From: Desulfobacteraceae bacterium
GTDB lineage: Bacteria > Desulfobacterota > DSM-4660 > Desulfatiglandales > Desulfatiglandaceae
Reading direction: 5' to 3'
Length of the DNA: 57,670 nt
Assembly (NCBI GenBank): GCA_003599015.1
Contig: QZIK01000147.1
Location: forward strand, 1 to 57,670
Part shown: in pieces, positions 25,504 to 33,740 of the stretch
How the letters are laid out: each line of letters starts with the position of its first letter
Numbering within the stretch: the stretch's first letter is position 1
Program-made: the position numbers and the translations under genes
The notes under the pieces: model-generated
The model's input: the letters and a program-made list of their open reading frames with translations, nothing else
Told to the model about the DNA's origin: nothing
Databases searched by the model: none

Positions 25504-26959
25504 CTCCGAATTTTCCTCTTGCATATAATGACCAAAATCCCAGAGCCCTTGCAACAGAGGCTAGTGCCTTTTCCCTGTCATAGAAAGCCGTCGTTGCCCT
25601 GAACCTTGCCCGGTTTCTGTCAACTTCGGCCTCGAGATACCTTGTTATGGCGGCCGAGCCTCCATTATACTGAATCTTGACCAGCCTTAATGACTCTTCA
25701 GCCTGCTCAACGCTTGCTCTTGCAACTTCAAGCCTTTCCCTTGCATCCGCTAGCCTTGTGTAGGCGCTTTTAACTTCAAGCTCCACCGCCTGGACAACCT
25801 TCCTTTCCAGTGCCTGAAGTTCATCAAGAAGGGCTTTCGCTTTTTTGATTCTTGCCGGTCTCTGTCCGCCCTCAAAAACGTCCCAGTTCAAGATTACGGC
25901 AGCAGTCCAGTTCCTGTCCGAGTAGTCAAAGCTCGGATCAGCACCGTCATGGTAATAACTGGTCTGTAGGTCAATGCGAGGTAAATAATCGGCATCGGCC
26001 ATGTCAATACTCAAGCGCGCTTGATCAATTTCCCTTCTCAACCTTTCCATTTCAGGCCGGTGAGCAAGGGCGTATGCAGTCCCTCCTTCGTAGTCCTTCG
26101 GTATATCTACTTGAAGCTCTTCTGATTCTTTTAGTTCCAAGGCGCCGGACTGCTCCATGCCAAGGATGTTTTTCAAGCCTGCCAGAGTCAGCCTCTTACT
26201 GTTTTCAGCCCTTATGCACTCCTCTTTTGCATGGGCAAGCCTTACCTCAAGGGTCAGCACATCGGATCTGAGCGCGCCTCCGAGGTTGTAACGCACTTTT
26301 GTTTTATGCAGTTCATTTTCTACAGCGGATGCGGATTCCTGAGCAATTAAACCGTACTGCCCGGCAGCAAGATAGCTGTAGTATGCATCCACCACTGCAG
26401 CGAGCAGAGAGTTTTCAAGTTCCATAGCTTCGGCTTCCTTTGCAGCCAAAGCCGCTTCAGACAGTCTGTTCGAATACAGATCCTTTCCTCCCTTGAAAAT
26501 GTTAATGGTTCCCTGTATGCCTGCTTCATAGTTTTCAAACCAGCCTGGGTGGTTGAAGTCGGTTCCGGTAGGCAGGGCTCTCTGGTCTATTTTTTTGAAG
26601 AGAAAAGCAGAAGGTGCGTTTCCCTGCATGTATTCGCCGAAAAGCGATATCCTGGGCCAGAATGATCCTCTTGCTTCTTCCAATAGGGCTTCCGACTGGC
26701 GTATCCTGGCCCTGGCTGCATTGATATCAGGGTTTATGGCAAGTGCCAGGACCAAGGCCTTTTGAAGTGAAAGGGGCTGCTCTATTGAACTGTCTTTCTG
26801 TGAGGAAGATGTGCTAATATGCCTTATGTCGTCGGCATGAACCGTTGTTGCGAATAAAGGCGGTTTTGGAATAATAGCGACGTCCGATCTGCAACCTCCA
26901 GGGAAGAGCAGAAGAAAAAAAACTGAGATAAGGCTCAATAAGAGGTAGTATTTATTCAT
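25487..26959 (-). CDS. TolC-family outer-membrane efflux protein
   Basis: This 490-residue protein has an N-terminal export signal ending in PGGC, which would make it a lipoprotein. Two long repeat halves of the outer-membrane efflux family follow. AINPDINAARARIRQSEALL and the later RARFRATTAFYDREKAL are typical helical-barrel segments, and heptad-rich helices fill the rest. It is the first gene of the leftward pump operon and overlaps the adaptor gene by 17 bases. It provides the exit duct for the RND pump. Confidence 0.92.
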   Translation of the reverse strand: MNKYYLLLSLISVFFLLLFPGGCRSDVAIIPKPPLFATTVHADDIRHISTSSSQKDSSIEQPLSLQKALVLALAINPDINAARARIRQSEALLEEARGSFWPRISLFGEYMQGNAPSAFLFKKIDQRALPTGTDFNHPGWFENYEAGIQGTINIFKGGKDLYSNRLSEAALAAKEAEAMELENSLLAAVVDAYYSYLAAGQYGLIAQESASAVENELHKTKVRYNLGGALRSDVLTLEVRLAHAKEECIRAENSKRLTLAGLKNILGMEQSGALELKESEELQVDIPKDYEGGTAYALAHRPEMERLRREIDQARLSIDMADADYLPRIDLQTSYYHDGADPSFDYSDRNWTAAVILNWDVFEGGQRPARIKKAKALLDELQALERKVVQAVELEVKSAYTRLADARERLEVARASVEQAEESLRLVKIQYNGGSAAITRYLEAEVDRNRARFRATTAFYDREKALASVARALGFWSLYARGKFGDGKKK

Positions 26960-27007
26960 AATAACGGCCTTAAGGAATGGGCGATTGAAAACCGGCCCCG
27001 GAGATGA

Positions 27008-27036
27008 ATGCTACATTAACGGGTCGACAACATCAA
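27008..27036 (-). promoter_or_regulatory. Candidate promoter of the RND pump operon
   Basis: On the minus strand TTGATG (complement of 27031-27036), a 17-base spacer and TAGCAT (complement of 27008-27013) form a moderate sigma70 promoter about 50 bases before the tolC start. The opposing mltG gene starts 54 bases away, so the short gap serves both directions. Confidence 0.4.
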
Positions 27037-27089
27037 GGCAAGTGTGAAATAGAAGCAAGCCGGATGAGCAGATGACGAAAGCATGAGGC

Positions 27090-28109
27090 ATGGCGATTTC
27101 CGTTAAAAAATCAGTTTTTGCTGCCGCTGCCTGTCTGATGGCTTTAACTGTCCTGTTTACAGTGCTGTTCAATTATCTTGTTTTAAGCCCAAAGGATAAG
27201 GTTCAGAATTATAAGGTCTTTGAGGTTAGGGAGGGCGCGCCCTTTGGAAGAATAGCTGATGATCTTCAAAAGGAAGGGCTCATTCCAAGTTCGACGGGTC
27301 TCCGTCTTTGGGCGATTTACAAGGGTTATTCAGGCAAAGTTAAGGCCGGAGAATACAGACTTTCTCCCAGTATGTCACCTTGGGACATACTTGAAGTGCT
27401 TAGAAAAGGAGAGGTCGCCTTGCATGACGTAACTATTCCGGAGGGGTTTAATCTGAGGCAGATTGCCGATGTTCTGGCTAGGCAGGGAATAGTTGCAAGG
27501 GAGGAGTTTTTGCGGATTGCCCAGGATCCGATGGTTGCATTCGAATACGGAATCTCCGCCGGCGGACTTGAGGGCTTTTTATTTCCTGACACCTATAGGT
27601 TTGCAAGGGCCATCCCGGCTAGAACCGTAATCCACGCAATGGTGTCACGATTCATGGAAATGATAGCTCCTTACAGGGGTAAACAACATCCTATGGGTCT
27701 TAGCATGGAAGAACTTGTGACTCTGGCTTCCATTGTAGAAAAGGAGACGGCAAAGGCAGAGGAAAAACCTACTGTTGCAAGCGTTTTTCTTAACCGCCTT
27801 AAGAAGAAAATGCCGCTTGCGAGCGACCCGACGGTTATATATGCCATTGATGATTTTGACGGAAACCTGACAAGAAGAGACCTTGCGAATCCTTCCCCAT
27901 ATAATACTTACCGGCAGAAGGGGCTTCCTCCCGGGCCTATAGCCAGCCCGGGTATCGAATCTATAAAGGCGGTAATTTATCCGCCCGAAACCGAGTATCT
28001 TTTTTTTGTTTCCAGAAATGACGGAACACACGTATTTTCAAAGACATACGAGGAGCATGCCAGGGCTGTCTCCGTCTACCAGAAAAAACGTTCAGGGACA
28101 AATGAGTAA
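27090..28109 (+). CDS. mltG: Endolytic murein transglycosylase
   Basis: This 339-residue protein has one N-terminal membrane segment (about residues 9-31), a LysM-like region, and the YceG catalytic domain. The run LASIVEKETAKAEEKPTVAS contains the catalytic Glu. FLNRLKKKMPLASDPTVIYA, NPYNTYRQKGLPPGPIASPG and FSKTYEEH are further family hallmarks. MltG cleaves nascent glycan strands in the periplasm and helps set their length. The ribosome-binding site is poor (GAGG too near the ATG). It is a stand-alone housekeeping gene beside the catabolic region. Confidence 0.95.
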   Translation: MAISVKKSVFAAAACLMALTVLFTVLFNYLVLSPKDKVQNYKVFEVREGAPFGRIADDLQKEGLIPSSTGLRLWAIYKGYSGKVKAGEYRLSPSMSPWDILEVLRKGEVALHDVTIPEGFNLRQIADVLARQGIVAREEFLRIAQDPMVAFEYGISAGGLEGFLFPDTYRFARAIPARTVIHAMVSRFMEMIAPYRGKQHPMGLSMEELVTLASIVEKETAKAEEKPTVASVFLNRLKKKMPLASDPTVIYAIDDFDGNLTRRDLANPSPYNTYRQKGLPPGPIASPGIESIKAVIYPPETEYLFFVSRNDGTHVFSKTYEEHARAVSVYQKKRSGTNE

Positions 28110-28127
28110 AACCCTTGACAGGGGGTT

Positions 28128-28146
28128 ATTGTATACAGTACACAAT
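28128..28146 (+). promoter_or_regulatory. GntR-type dyad operator and promoter for the acyl-CoA operon
   Basis: ATTGTATAC-A-GTACACAAT is a 19-base inverted repeat with eight of nine matching positions per arm. Its GTATAC and GTACAC cores resemble sites of FadR/FCD-type GntR regulators. TTGACA lies just upstream at 28115-28120, but no good -10 stands 16-18 bases after it (best TACACA, 28139-28144, inside the dyad). A regulator bound here would cover the promoter. The GntR/FCD gene at 32563-33312 in the same operon is the natural candidate, making this likely autoregulation. Confidence 0.55.
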
Positions 28147-28184
28147 CTCAGTTTTCTTTCTTCGACCTTTGCAAGGAGGTGCCA

Positions 28185-29375
28185 ATGGAGCCTTTCAACC
28201 GACTCACAGTACTTTCCTTAGAGCAGGCAACAGTGCTCCCTTATCTTACCTATCGTTTGGCCCAGGACGGAATGAATGTCATAAGGCTTGAGCATCCAGT
28301 ATACGGTGATCCCAATAGAATGGTGGGTGATAATGTTCTGGGTGAAGAAAGGATGAATTCATATTTTTTGTGCATAAATGCCGGCAAAAAGGCGCTGACA
28401 CTTGATCTGGGCCAAAAAGAAGGCAAAGCCATCTTTCATTCGCTTTTGAAGAAACTTAAGGTTGATATCTTTGCAACCAACCAGCTTCCACGAAATTACG
28501 CCAAACTTGGGATAGACTACGATAGCATGCGGGCAGTTGTCCCTCATATCATATGGCTTGGAGTTACGGGCTTCGGTCCCGATAGCAACGAAGCGGCCTA
28601 TGATCCCATACTGCAGGCGCGTTCAGGACTCATGGATCTGACAGGCGAAAAGGGCGGGTCGCCTCAGGTGCTCGGTATTCCGCTTCCCGACATGGGGACA
28701 AGCGAGCACGCCTACGGCCTTCTCATGAAGGCTCTCTATCTAAGGGAGAAGACAGGCGGCGGGACACGCATAAATCTTTCCATGTTCCAGTCTTCTGTCT
28801 CCTGGCTCACTGTACCCATAACTCTATCTGCTACATTCGGAAAGACAATTACCAGACGAGGTAATACCCACGAGTTTTTCTGCCCCGTGTCGGTCTTCCG
28901 GACAAGGGACGGATTCCTTTATCTGGCCGTAGGCAATGATCGCCAGTGGAAGGCAATGGTGTCTCTTTCAATTTTCTCACATCTGGACAGGCCGCAGTAT
29001 GAAAAAAACGCGGGCCGCATAGCCGACGTGCATTCACTCAACAACCAGATCAATGATGTCACCATGGACCACACATCTGATGAGCTTATTGCTCTTTTTA
29101 ACTCTATAACCCTTCCGGTTGGAAAGATAAACAGGGTAAAGGAGGTAATTACAGACAGCCTTATAAAAAAGAATTTACTTTATGCTGAGGACATTAAAAG
29201 CGGTCAAAGGTTAACCCTGGCGCCTCCGCCGCAGATGACTCCTTTTCTTGAAGCGTCGGGCAAAAGGCTTTCATTTCCCCCCAGGTTCGGAGAGCACAAT
29301 CAGGAGATATATGGAGGAATACTGGGATACCTTGAGGACGATCTTCGCCTCTTGAGAGATAAAAAGGTGATTTGA
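28185..29375 (+). CDS. CaiB/BaiF family (type III) CoA-transferase
   Basis: ATG 28185 is chosen because AAGGAGG ends five bases before it; a GTG two codons earlier overlaps that site. The 396-residue enzyme moves CoA between carboxylic acids. The catalytic Asp is in LGIPLPDMGTSEHAY, and the family opening VLSLEQATVLPYLTYRLAQ is clear. GVTGFGPDSNEAAYDPILQA is the usual mid-domain run. It is the first gene of the EtfB, EtfA, dehydrogenase and mutase operon, so it probably forms the CoA ester that those enzymes process, with an intermediate or product CoA ester as donor. The acid is unknown. Confidence 0.92.
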   Translation: MEPFNRLTVLSLEQATVLPYLTYRLAQDGMNVIRLEHPVYGDPNRMVGDNVLGEERMNSYFLCINAGKKALTLDLGQKEGKAIFHSLLKKLKVDIFATNQLPRNYAKLGIDYDSMRAVVPHIIWLGVTGFGPDSNEAAYDPILQARSGLMDLTGEKGGSPQVLGIPLPDMGTSEHAYGLLMKALYLREKTGGGTRINLSMFQSSVSWLTVPITLSATFGKTITRRGNTHEFFCPVSVFRTRDGFLYLAVGNDRQWKAMVSLSIFSHLDRPQYEKNAGRIADVHSLNNQINDVTMDHTSDELIALFNSITLPVGKINRVKEVITDSLIKKNLLYAEDIKSGQRLTLAPPPQMTPFLEASGKRLSFPPRFGEHNQEIYGGILGYLEDDLRLLRDKKVI

Positions 29376-29379
29376 AGCT

Positions 29380-30192
29380 ATGAAACAAATGCAGATTATA
29401 GTTCTTGTAAAGCAGGTTCCTGACACAACTGAGGTAAGGCTGGATCCTAAAACGGGAAATCTCATAAGGGAAGGCGTTAAAAGCATAGTCAATCCCGATG
29501 ATCGTAATGCCGTAGAGGCGGCAGTGAGCCTCAAGGAGAAGTATGGAGCAAAGATAACAGTTCTTTCTATGGGCCCGCCCCAGGCCATAGATGCCGTATC
29601 AGAGGCTTTGGGTATGGGTGCAGACAAGGGTATCCTGCTCTCCGACAGAGCCTTTGCCGGAGCCGATACCTGGGCGACGTCCGGCACACTTGGAAAGGCC
29701 ATAAAAAAGCTTGGCGATTTTGATCTTATAATTGCCGGAAGACAGGCAATAGATGGAGATACGGCGCAGATAGGTCCTCAGGTGGCGGAATATCTGGATG
29801 TAACCCAGGCAACATATGTTTGCGGAATAGATGAGGTGAGGCCTGATGCCATTGTGGTAAAAAGGCGTCTTGAAGATGGAATCGAACGTCTGGAACTGCG
29901 GCTTCCAGCCCTCTTGACCGTGGTCGGAGAATTGAACCGGCCCAGATACCCGTTTGTGGGCCGCCTACTTGATGCGTGCAGGGAAAAGGCGCCTATTGAG
30001 GTCTGGAATGCGGCGGATCTGGGGTTTAAGACAGCCGATGTAGGACTGGAAGGCTCTCTCACGCACGTGGTAAGGACGTTCTCCCCAAAGTCCAAACGGC
30101 AGAGCGAGATGCTGGAGGGGAGTGCAAGGGATGCAGCAGCTTCTTTGATTGGAAAAATTCTGAATAAGAAACTCCTTCGAGAGACAGTTTAA
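29380..30192 (+). CDS. etfB: Electron transfer flavoprotein, beta subunit
   Basis: This 270-residue subunit has the EtfB start IIVLVKQVPDTTEVRLDP, the SIVNPDDRNAVEAA run and the nucleotide-binding AGRQAIDGDTAQIGPQ. With EtfA it carries electrons from the acyl-CoA dehydrogenase encoded downstream. It begins four bases after the CoA-transferase stop. In bifurcating ETFs this subunit binds NADH near an extra FAD; whether this one does cannot be decided by eye. Confidence 0.94.
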   Translation: MKQMQIIVLVKQVPDTTEVRLDPKTGNLIREGVKSIVNPDDRNAVEAAVSLKEKYGAKITVLSMGPPQAIDAVSEALGMGADKGILLSDRAFAGADTWATSGTLGKAIKKLGDFDLIIAGRQAIDGDTAQIGPQVAEYLDVTQATYVCGIDEVRPDAIVVKRRLEDGIERLELRLPALLTVVGELNRPRYPFVGRLLDACREKAPIEVWNAADLGFKTADVGLEGSLTHVVRTFSPKSKRQSEMLEGSARDAAASLIGKILNKKLLRETV

Positions 30193-30208
30193 CTAAGAGG
30201 AGATGGAC

Positions 30209-31423
30209 ATGAGTGTCTGGATCGAGACTGACCTTTGCAACGGATGCAAACGATGCATCAAGGCATGCCCATATGATGCCATCGAGATGCGGGGGGAAAA
30301 GGCTTTTATACTTGAACGATGCACATCCTGCGGATCGTGCATATCTGTATGCAAACAGGAAGCCGTTAAGACGGATGCCGTCCCCAGAACCATACCGGAT
30401 TTCAGCGACTGGAAAGGAATATGGGTCTTTGCGGAGCAAAGAGACGGGGAACTTCTGCGGGTTTCTCTGGAACTTCTAGGGAAGGCAAAGGAACTTGGTG
30501 GAGAACTCGAACAAGGGGTTTCGGCCGTTATTCTTGGAAAGGGGATAGAGCGACTTTGCGATACACTGATCCGTTTTGGGGCCGATACGGTTCACCTTGT
30601 GGAAAATGAATCCCTGAGACTTTATAGAACGGCGGCTTATACAAAGGTTCTAGCCAGACTGGTCCAGCAGTTCAGACCCTCGGTTCTGCTCATGGGGGCG
30701 ACCCATCTGGGAAGGGATCTCGCCCCAAGACTTTCCCGCCGTATCGGGGTAGGACTGACGGCTGACTGCACAGAACTATCCATAGATAAGACCGAAAAAA
30801 TTCTTCTTCAGACAAGACCGGCCTTTGGCGGCAATGTTATGGCCACAATAGCCAACAGATATTCCAGACCACAGATGGCCACGGTCCGTCCGGGCGTGAT
30901 GAAGACATCTGAGATTCCCGGCCAAGCGGGCGAGGTCGTCTGTCATGATTTTAAGGTGGAAGAAAAGGAAATCGGAACAAAGGTTCTTGAACTGGTCAGG
31001 GAAAAGAAAAAAAAGACGGACCTTTCTGAGTCAAATATAATCGTGGCCGGCGGAAGGGGTGTGGGAGACAGAAAAGGATTTGTCCTTCTGGAGGAACTGG
31101 CGGAACTTATGGGAGGGGAGTTGGCCGGCACCAGGGTTGCGGTGGAAGAGGGATGGATCTCCCAGGATCGCCAGGTAGGGCAGACCGGCCATTCCGTTCG
31201 GCCTGAGCTATATGTTGCCTGCGGGATTTCAGGGGCTATACAGCACAGGGCGGGAATGATGAACTCCAGATATGTCGCAGCCATTAACAAAGATCCGAGA
31301 GCGCCCATATTTCAGGTCGCCGACTGGGGTATAGTGGGTGATTTGCACGAGGTGGTTCCCGAGATCATCAAACAACTGAAGACGGGGTCCTGGAACAAGC
31401 AACAGAGGGGCGGAGGAGATTAA
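30209..31423 (+). CDS. etfA: Electron transfer flavoprotein, alpha subunit with N-terminal ferredoxin domain
   Basis: ATG 30209 has GAGGAG six bases upstream; ATG 30203 directly abuts the site. The product of about 404 residues starts with a two-cluster ferredoxin domain (CNGCKRCIKACP and CTSCGSCISVCK, residues 10-50). The EtfA domain and its C-terminal FAD-binding region follow, with GGRGVGDRKGFVLLEELAE, RPELYVACGISGAIQH and ADWGIVGDLHEVVP. A ferredoxin-fused EtfA is found in CarE of the electron-bifurcating caffeyl-CoA reductase, with EtfB and an acyl-CoA dehydrogenase as partners. The same three proteins are encoded together here. Its stop overlaps the next start by one base. Confidence 0.94.
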   Translation: MSVWIETDLCNGCKRCIKACPYDAIEMRGEKAFILERCTSCGSCISVCKQEAVKTDAVPRTIPDFSDWKGIWVFAEQRDGELLRVSLELLGKAKELGGELEQGVSAVILGKGIERLCDTLIRFGADTVHLVENESLRLYRTAAYTKVLARLVQQFRPSVLLMGATHLGRDLAPRLSRRIGVGLTADCTELSIDKTEKILLQTRPAFGGNVMATIANRYSRPQMATVRPGVMKTSEIPGQAGEVVCHDFKVEEKEIGTKVLELVREKKKKTDLSESNIIVAGGRGVGDRKGFVLLEELAELMGGELAGTRVAVEEGWISQDRQVGQTGHSVRPELYVACGISGAIQHRAGMMNSRYVAAINKDPRAPIFQVADWGIVGDLHEVVPEIIKQLKTGSWNKQQRGGGD

Positions 31424-32556
31424 TGATCAGGTCGAACGCCGAAGAACTTTTAAGAAGCAATATCGGGCGATTTGTGGATTCGGAACTCATTCCCAAGGCC
31501 CAGGAGATAGATGCCAGAGGAGAGTTCCCGATGGAGATGTTCAAGAAGATAGGAGACATGGGGGTCTTTGGCATAAGATATCCGAAAAACAAGGGCGGCT
31601 CCGGGGGCAATACGACCCTTTTCTGCATCATTTGCGAGGAGATTGCGCGGGGACTCATGAGCATGGGGGCCATCACGGCCATGCAGTGCCTGATGGGGAC
31701 CAACTTCCTGTTTCATTACGGCACCGACGAGATGCGCGAAAGATATTTTCTTCCGGCCATGAAGGGAGAGAAAGTCGCATGCTTCTGTCTGACCGAACCT
31801 GAGGCGGGATCGGATCTGGGAAACGTGAGCACCATTGCCAGAAAGACAGCTGACGGTTATGTGATTAACGGAATGAAGACATGGGTTACAAACGGACCTG
31901 TGGCTGACTTCTATACAGTACTCTGCCAGACTGATCCTGAAAAGAAGTTCCGAGGACTCAATTTCTTCTTCATACCGAGACAGACGCCCGGTGTTTCAGT
32001 CAGCAAACCCTTTGACCTTCTGGGCACGCGGACGACTCTGATTTCGGAGCTCGCTTTCAGCGATGTAAAGATTCCGCATCATCACATGCTGGGAGCGGAG
32101 GGGCTGGGGATGGATAACCTGCTCTCAATCCTATCCGAGATCAGGACCATGACCGCAGCTTTGGCTGTGGGGCTTCAAAGGGCGGCCCTTGAAGACTCCA
32201 TCCGTTATGCCCATGAAAGGGCACAGTTCGGAAAGACCATAGCGAACTACCAGCTTATTCAGGCAAAAATCGCAAACATGGCCGTGAACCTGGAGGCATC
32301 GAGGCTTATGACATACAAGGCCGCCAAAATGATAGATAATAAGATTCAATGTCTTAAGGAGGCATCCATGGCCAAATATTTTGCCACGGAAGGCGCCTGC
32401 AAGGCCGGAGATGAGGTGACAAGAATATTCGGTGCCTACGGGTACTCCATGGAATATTCTGCACAGAGGTATTACAGAGACAATCGTTTCCTTCTTTACG
32501 GAGGAGGCACACATGAGATTCTTCAGCCCAATATTGCAAAATGGGTGGGACTCTAA
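31423..32556 (+). CDS. Acyl-CoA dehydrogenase without the usual catalytic Glu
   Basis: This 377-residue flavoenzyme has the normal-length fold: FAD and substrate runs CFCLTEPEAGSDLG, VINGMKTWVTNG and YAHERAQFGKTI. At the C-terminus, where most members read YEGT with the catalytic Glu, it reads LLYGGGTHEIL (Y359 to L367), so Glu is replaced by Gly. Isovaleryl-type enzymes keep their base in a helix just before a conserved Arg. Here E239 is one residue off (SEIR). The base is therefore unassigned. It shares an operon with EtfB and ferredoxin-EtfA. It could oxidise a dicarboxylyl, branched or cyclic acyl-CoA, or act as a reductase. Confidence 0.9.
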   Translation: MIRSNAEELLRSNIGRFVDSELIPKAQEIDARGEFPMEMFKKIGDMGVFGIRYPKNKGGSGGNTTLFCIICEEIARGLMSMGAITAMQCLMGTNFLFHYGTDEMRERYFLPAMKGEKVACFCLTEPEAGSDLGNVSTIARKTADGYVINGMKTWVTNGPVADFYTVLCQTDPEKKFRGLNFFFIPRQTPGVSVSKPFDLLGTRTTLISELAFSDVKIPHHHMLGAEGLGMDNLLSILSEIRTMTAALAVGLQRAALEDSIRYAHERAQFGKTIANYQLIQAKIANMAVNLEASRLMTYKAAKMIDNKIQCLKEASMAKYFATEGACKAGDEVTRIFGAYGYSMEYSAQRYYRDNRFLLYGGGTHEILQPNIAKWVGL

Positions 32557-32562
32557 GACGAA

Positions 32563-33312
32563 ATGATGGGTATGACCGGGCGGTTGGACAAAGAGGGATT
32601 TGGTTTCGATATGCTGGATTCTTTGCCGGAGAGAAGATCCCTGGGACAACAGGTTTATGAGCGTCTAAAAAATGCCATTGTAAAGGGCGACATAGACCCG
32701 GGCGCCAGGGTTGTGGAAAGCAGACTGGGAACGACCATGGGGATCAGCAGGACTCCGGTCAGGGAGGCGATCCACAAGCTTGAGAGAGAAGGATTTCTTG
32801 CCAGAAACGCCTCGGGCGGTTTTTTTGTTGCAGCTCTGGAAAGGTCGGATATCGAGGAGACATTTGGCATCAGAACGGTTCTTGAAAGCTATGCCGCAAG
32901 GCTCGCTGCCATGCACCACAGACCTGAGGAACTGGAACCGCTGGAGCAGAAAGTGATAAAATACCAGGAATGTCTTGATATGGGGAATACCGAGGCACTC
33001 ATGGAAATCAATACGGATTTTCATGAGATGCTTTACGGATTGAGCCGCAGCCCTCGTCTGATAAGGATGATAAACGATCTGAAAGACCAGATTTACCGTT
33101 TCAGAAGGGTTATCCTCAACAGGGGGGATATGGCGAGAGTCAGCAACGAAGACCACAGGCTTATGCTCAAGCTTATGCGGCGCAGGGAGGCTGATAAAGT
33201 TGAACGGGTGGTGAGGGAACATCTCACAAAAGGGAAGGAAGTGGTCCTTGTGGAATTTGACAAGAAAAGCAGACAGATAGAGGAGGGTCATTCGGTCCAT
33301 GTCAAATCGTAA
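32563..33312 (+). CDS. GntR family regulator with FCD ligand domain
   Basis: This 249-residue transcription factor has an N-terminal winged helix (about residues 25-90, with IVKGDIDPGARVVESRLG and GISRTPVREAIHKLEREGF). An all-helical FCD domain follows with likely metal-binding His and Asp residues in NTDFHEMLY, SNEDHRLML and VVREHL. FCD regulators usually sense an organic acid or acyl-CoA. The gene is embedded in the operon, six bases after the dehydrogenase and overlapping the mutase small-subunit gene, so it probably controls this cluster through the dyad at 28128-28146. Starts at 32566 and 32572 are also possible; no ribosome-binding site decides. Confidence 0.92.
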   Translation: MMGMTGRLDKEGFGFDMLDSLPERRSLGQQVYERLKNAIVKGDIDPGARVVESRLGTTMGISRTPVREAIHKLEREGFLARNASGGFFVAALERSDIEETFGIRTVLESYAARLAAMHHRPEELEPLEQKVIKYQECLDMGNTEALMEINTDFHEMLYGLSRSPRLIRMINDLKDQIYRFRRVILNRGDMARVSNEDHRLMLKLMRRREADKVERVVREHLTKGKEVVLVEFDKKSRQIEEGHSVHVKS

Positions 33313-33700
33313 GATAAGGGTTCTGGTGGCCAAGCCTGGTCTGGACGGCCATGACCGGGGAGCAAAGGTGGTAGCCCATGCCCTAAGGGAGGCCGGGATG
33401 GAGGTCATTTATACAGGTCTCCACCAGACAGTCCCCGGAATAGTTAATCAGGCTATTCAGGAAGACGTTGATGTAATAGGACTTTCCATCATGTCTGGAG
33501 CCCATATACCTATTACAAGAAAGCTGATGGACCTTGTGACGACCAAGGATCTCAAAGATAAACTGGTCATGGTCGGAGGGGTTATACCCCAGAGGGATGT
33601 GGCTTTGCTTCGGCAGTTGGGAGTCCGTGGGGTATTTCCCGGGGGATCCAGATTTGAAGACATTGTGGGTTTCATCAAGGAGCACGTTCCGGGAAATTAA
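33299..33700 (+). CDS. Acyl-CoA mutase, small (B12-binding) subunit
   Basis: This 133-residue protein is a stand-alone cobalamin-binding domain of the methylmalonyl-CoA mutase type. It carries the DXHXXG motif (GLDGHDRGAKVVAHAL), whose His coordinates cobalt, followed by GLSIMSGAH, MVGGVIPQRD and GVFPGGSRFEDI. GGAGGG lies 11 bases before the ATG. The gene overlaps the regulator by 14 bases and precedes the large-subunit gene by 40 bases, giving the split arrangement of archaeal MCM, isobutyryl-CoA mutase and related enzymes. Confidence 0.93.
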   Translation: MSNRKIRVLVAKPGLDGHDRGAKVVAHALREAGMEVIYTGLHQTVPGIVNQAIQEDVDVIGLSIMSGAHIPITRKLMDLVTTKDLKDKLVMVGGVIPQRDVALLRQLGVRGVFPGGSRFEDIVGFIKEHVPGN

Positions 33701-33740
33701 ATTAGATTTCTGTGAAATCCACAGAAGGAGAGAAGGGACT

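Noticed and set aside
31905-31925. A CTATACAGTACTC sequence resembling half of the GntR dyad
   Set aside because: It lies inside the dehydrogenase coding sequence and lacks the second arm, so it is probably chance.
33597-33740. Upstream extension of the mutase large-subunit frame
   Set aside because: These codons overlap the small-subunit gene and give a Cys/Trp-rich sequence unlike the family. ATG 33741 with AGAAGGG fits the family's N-terminus.
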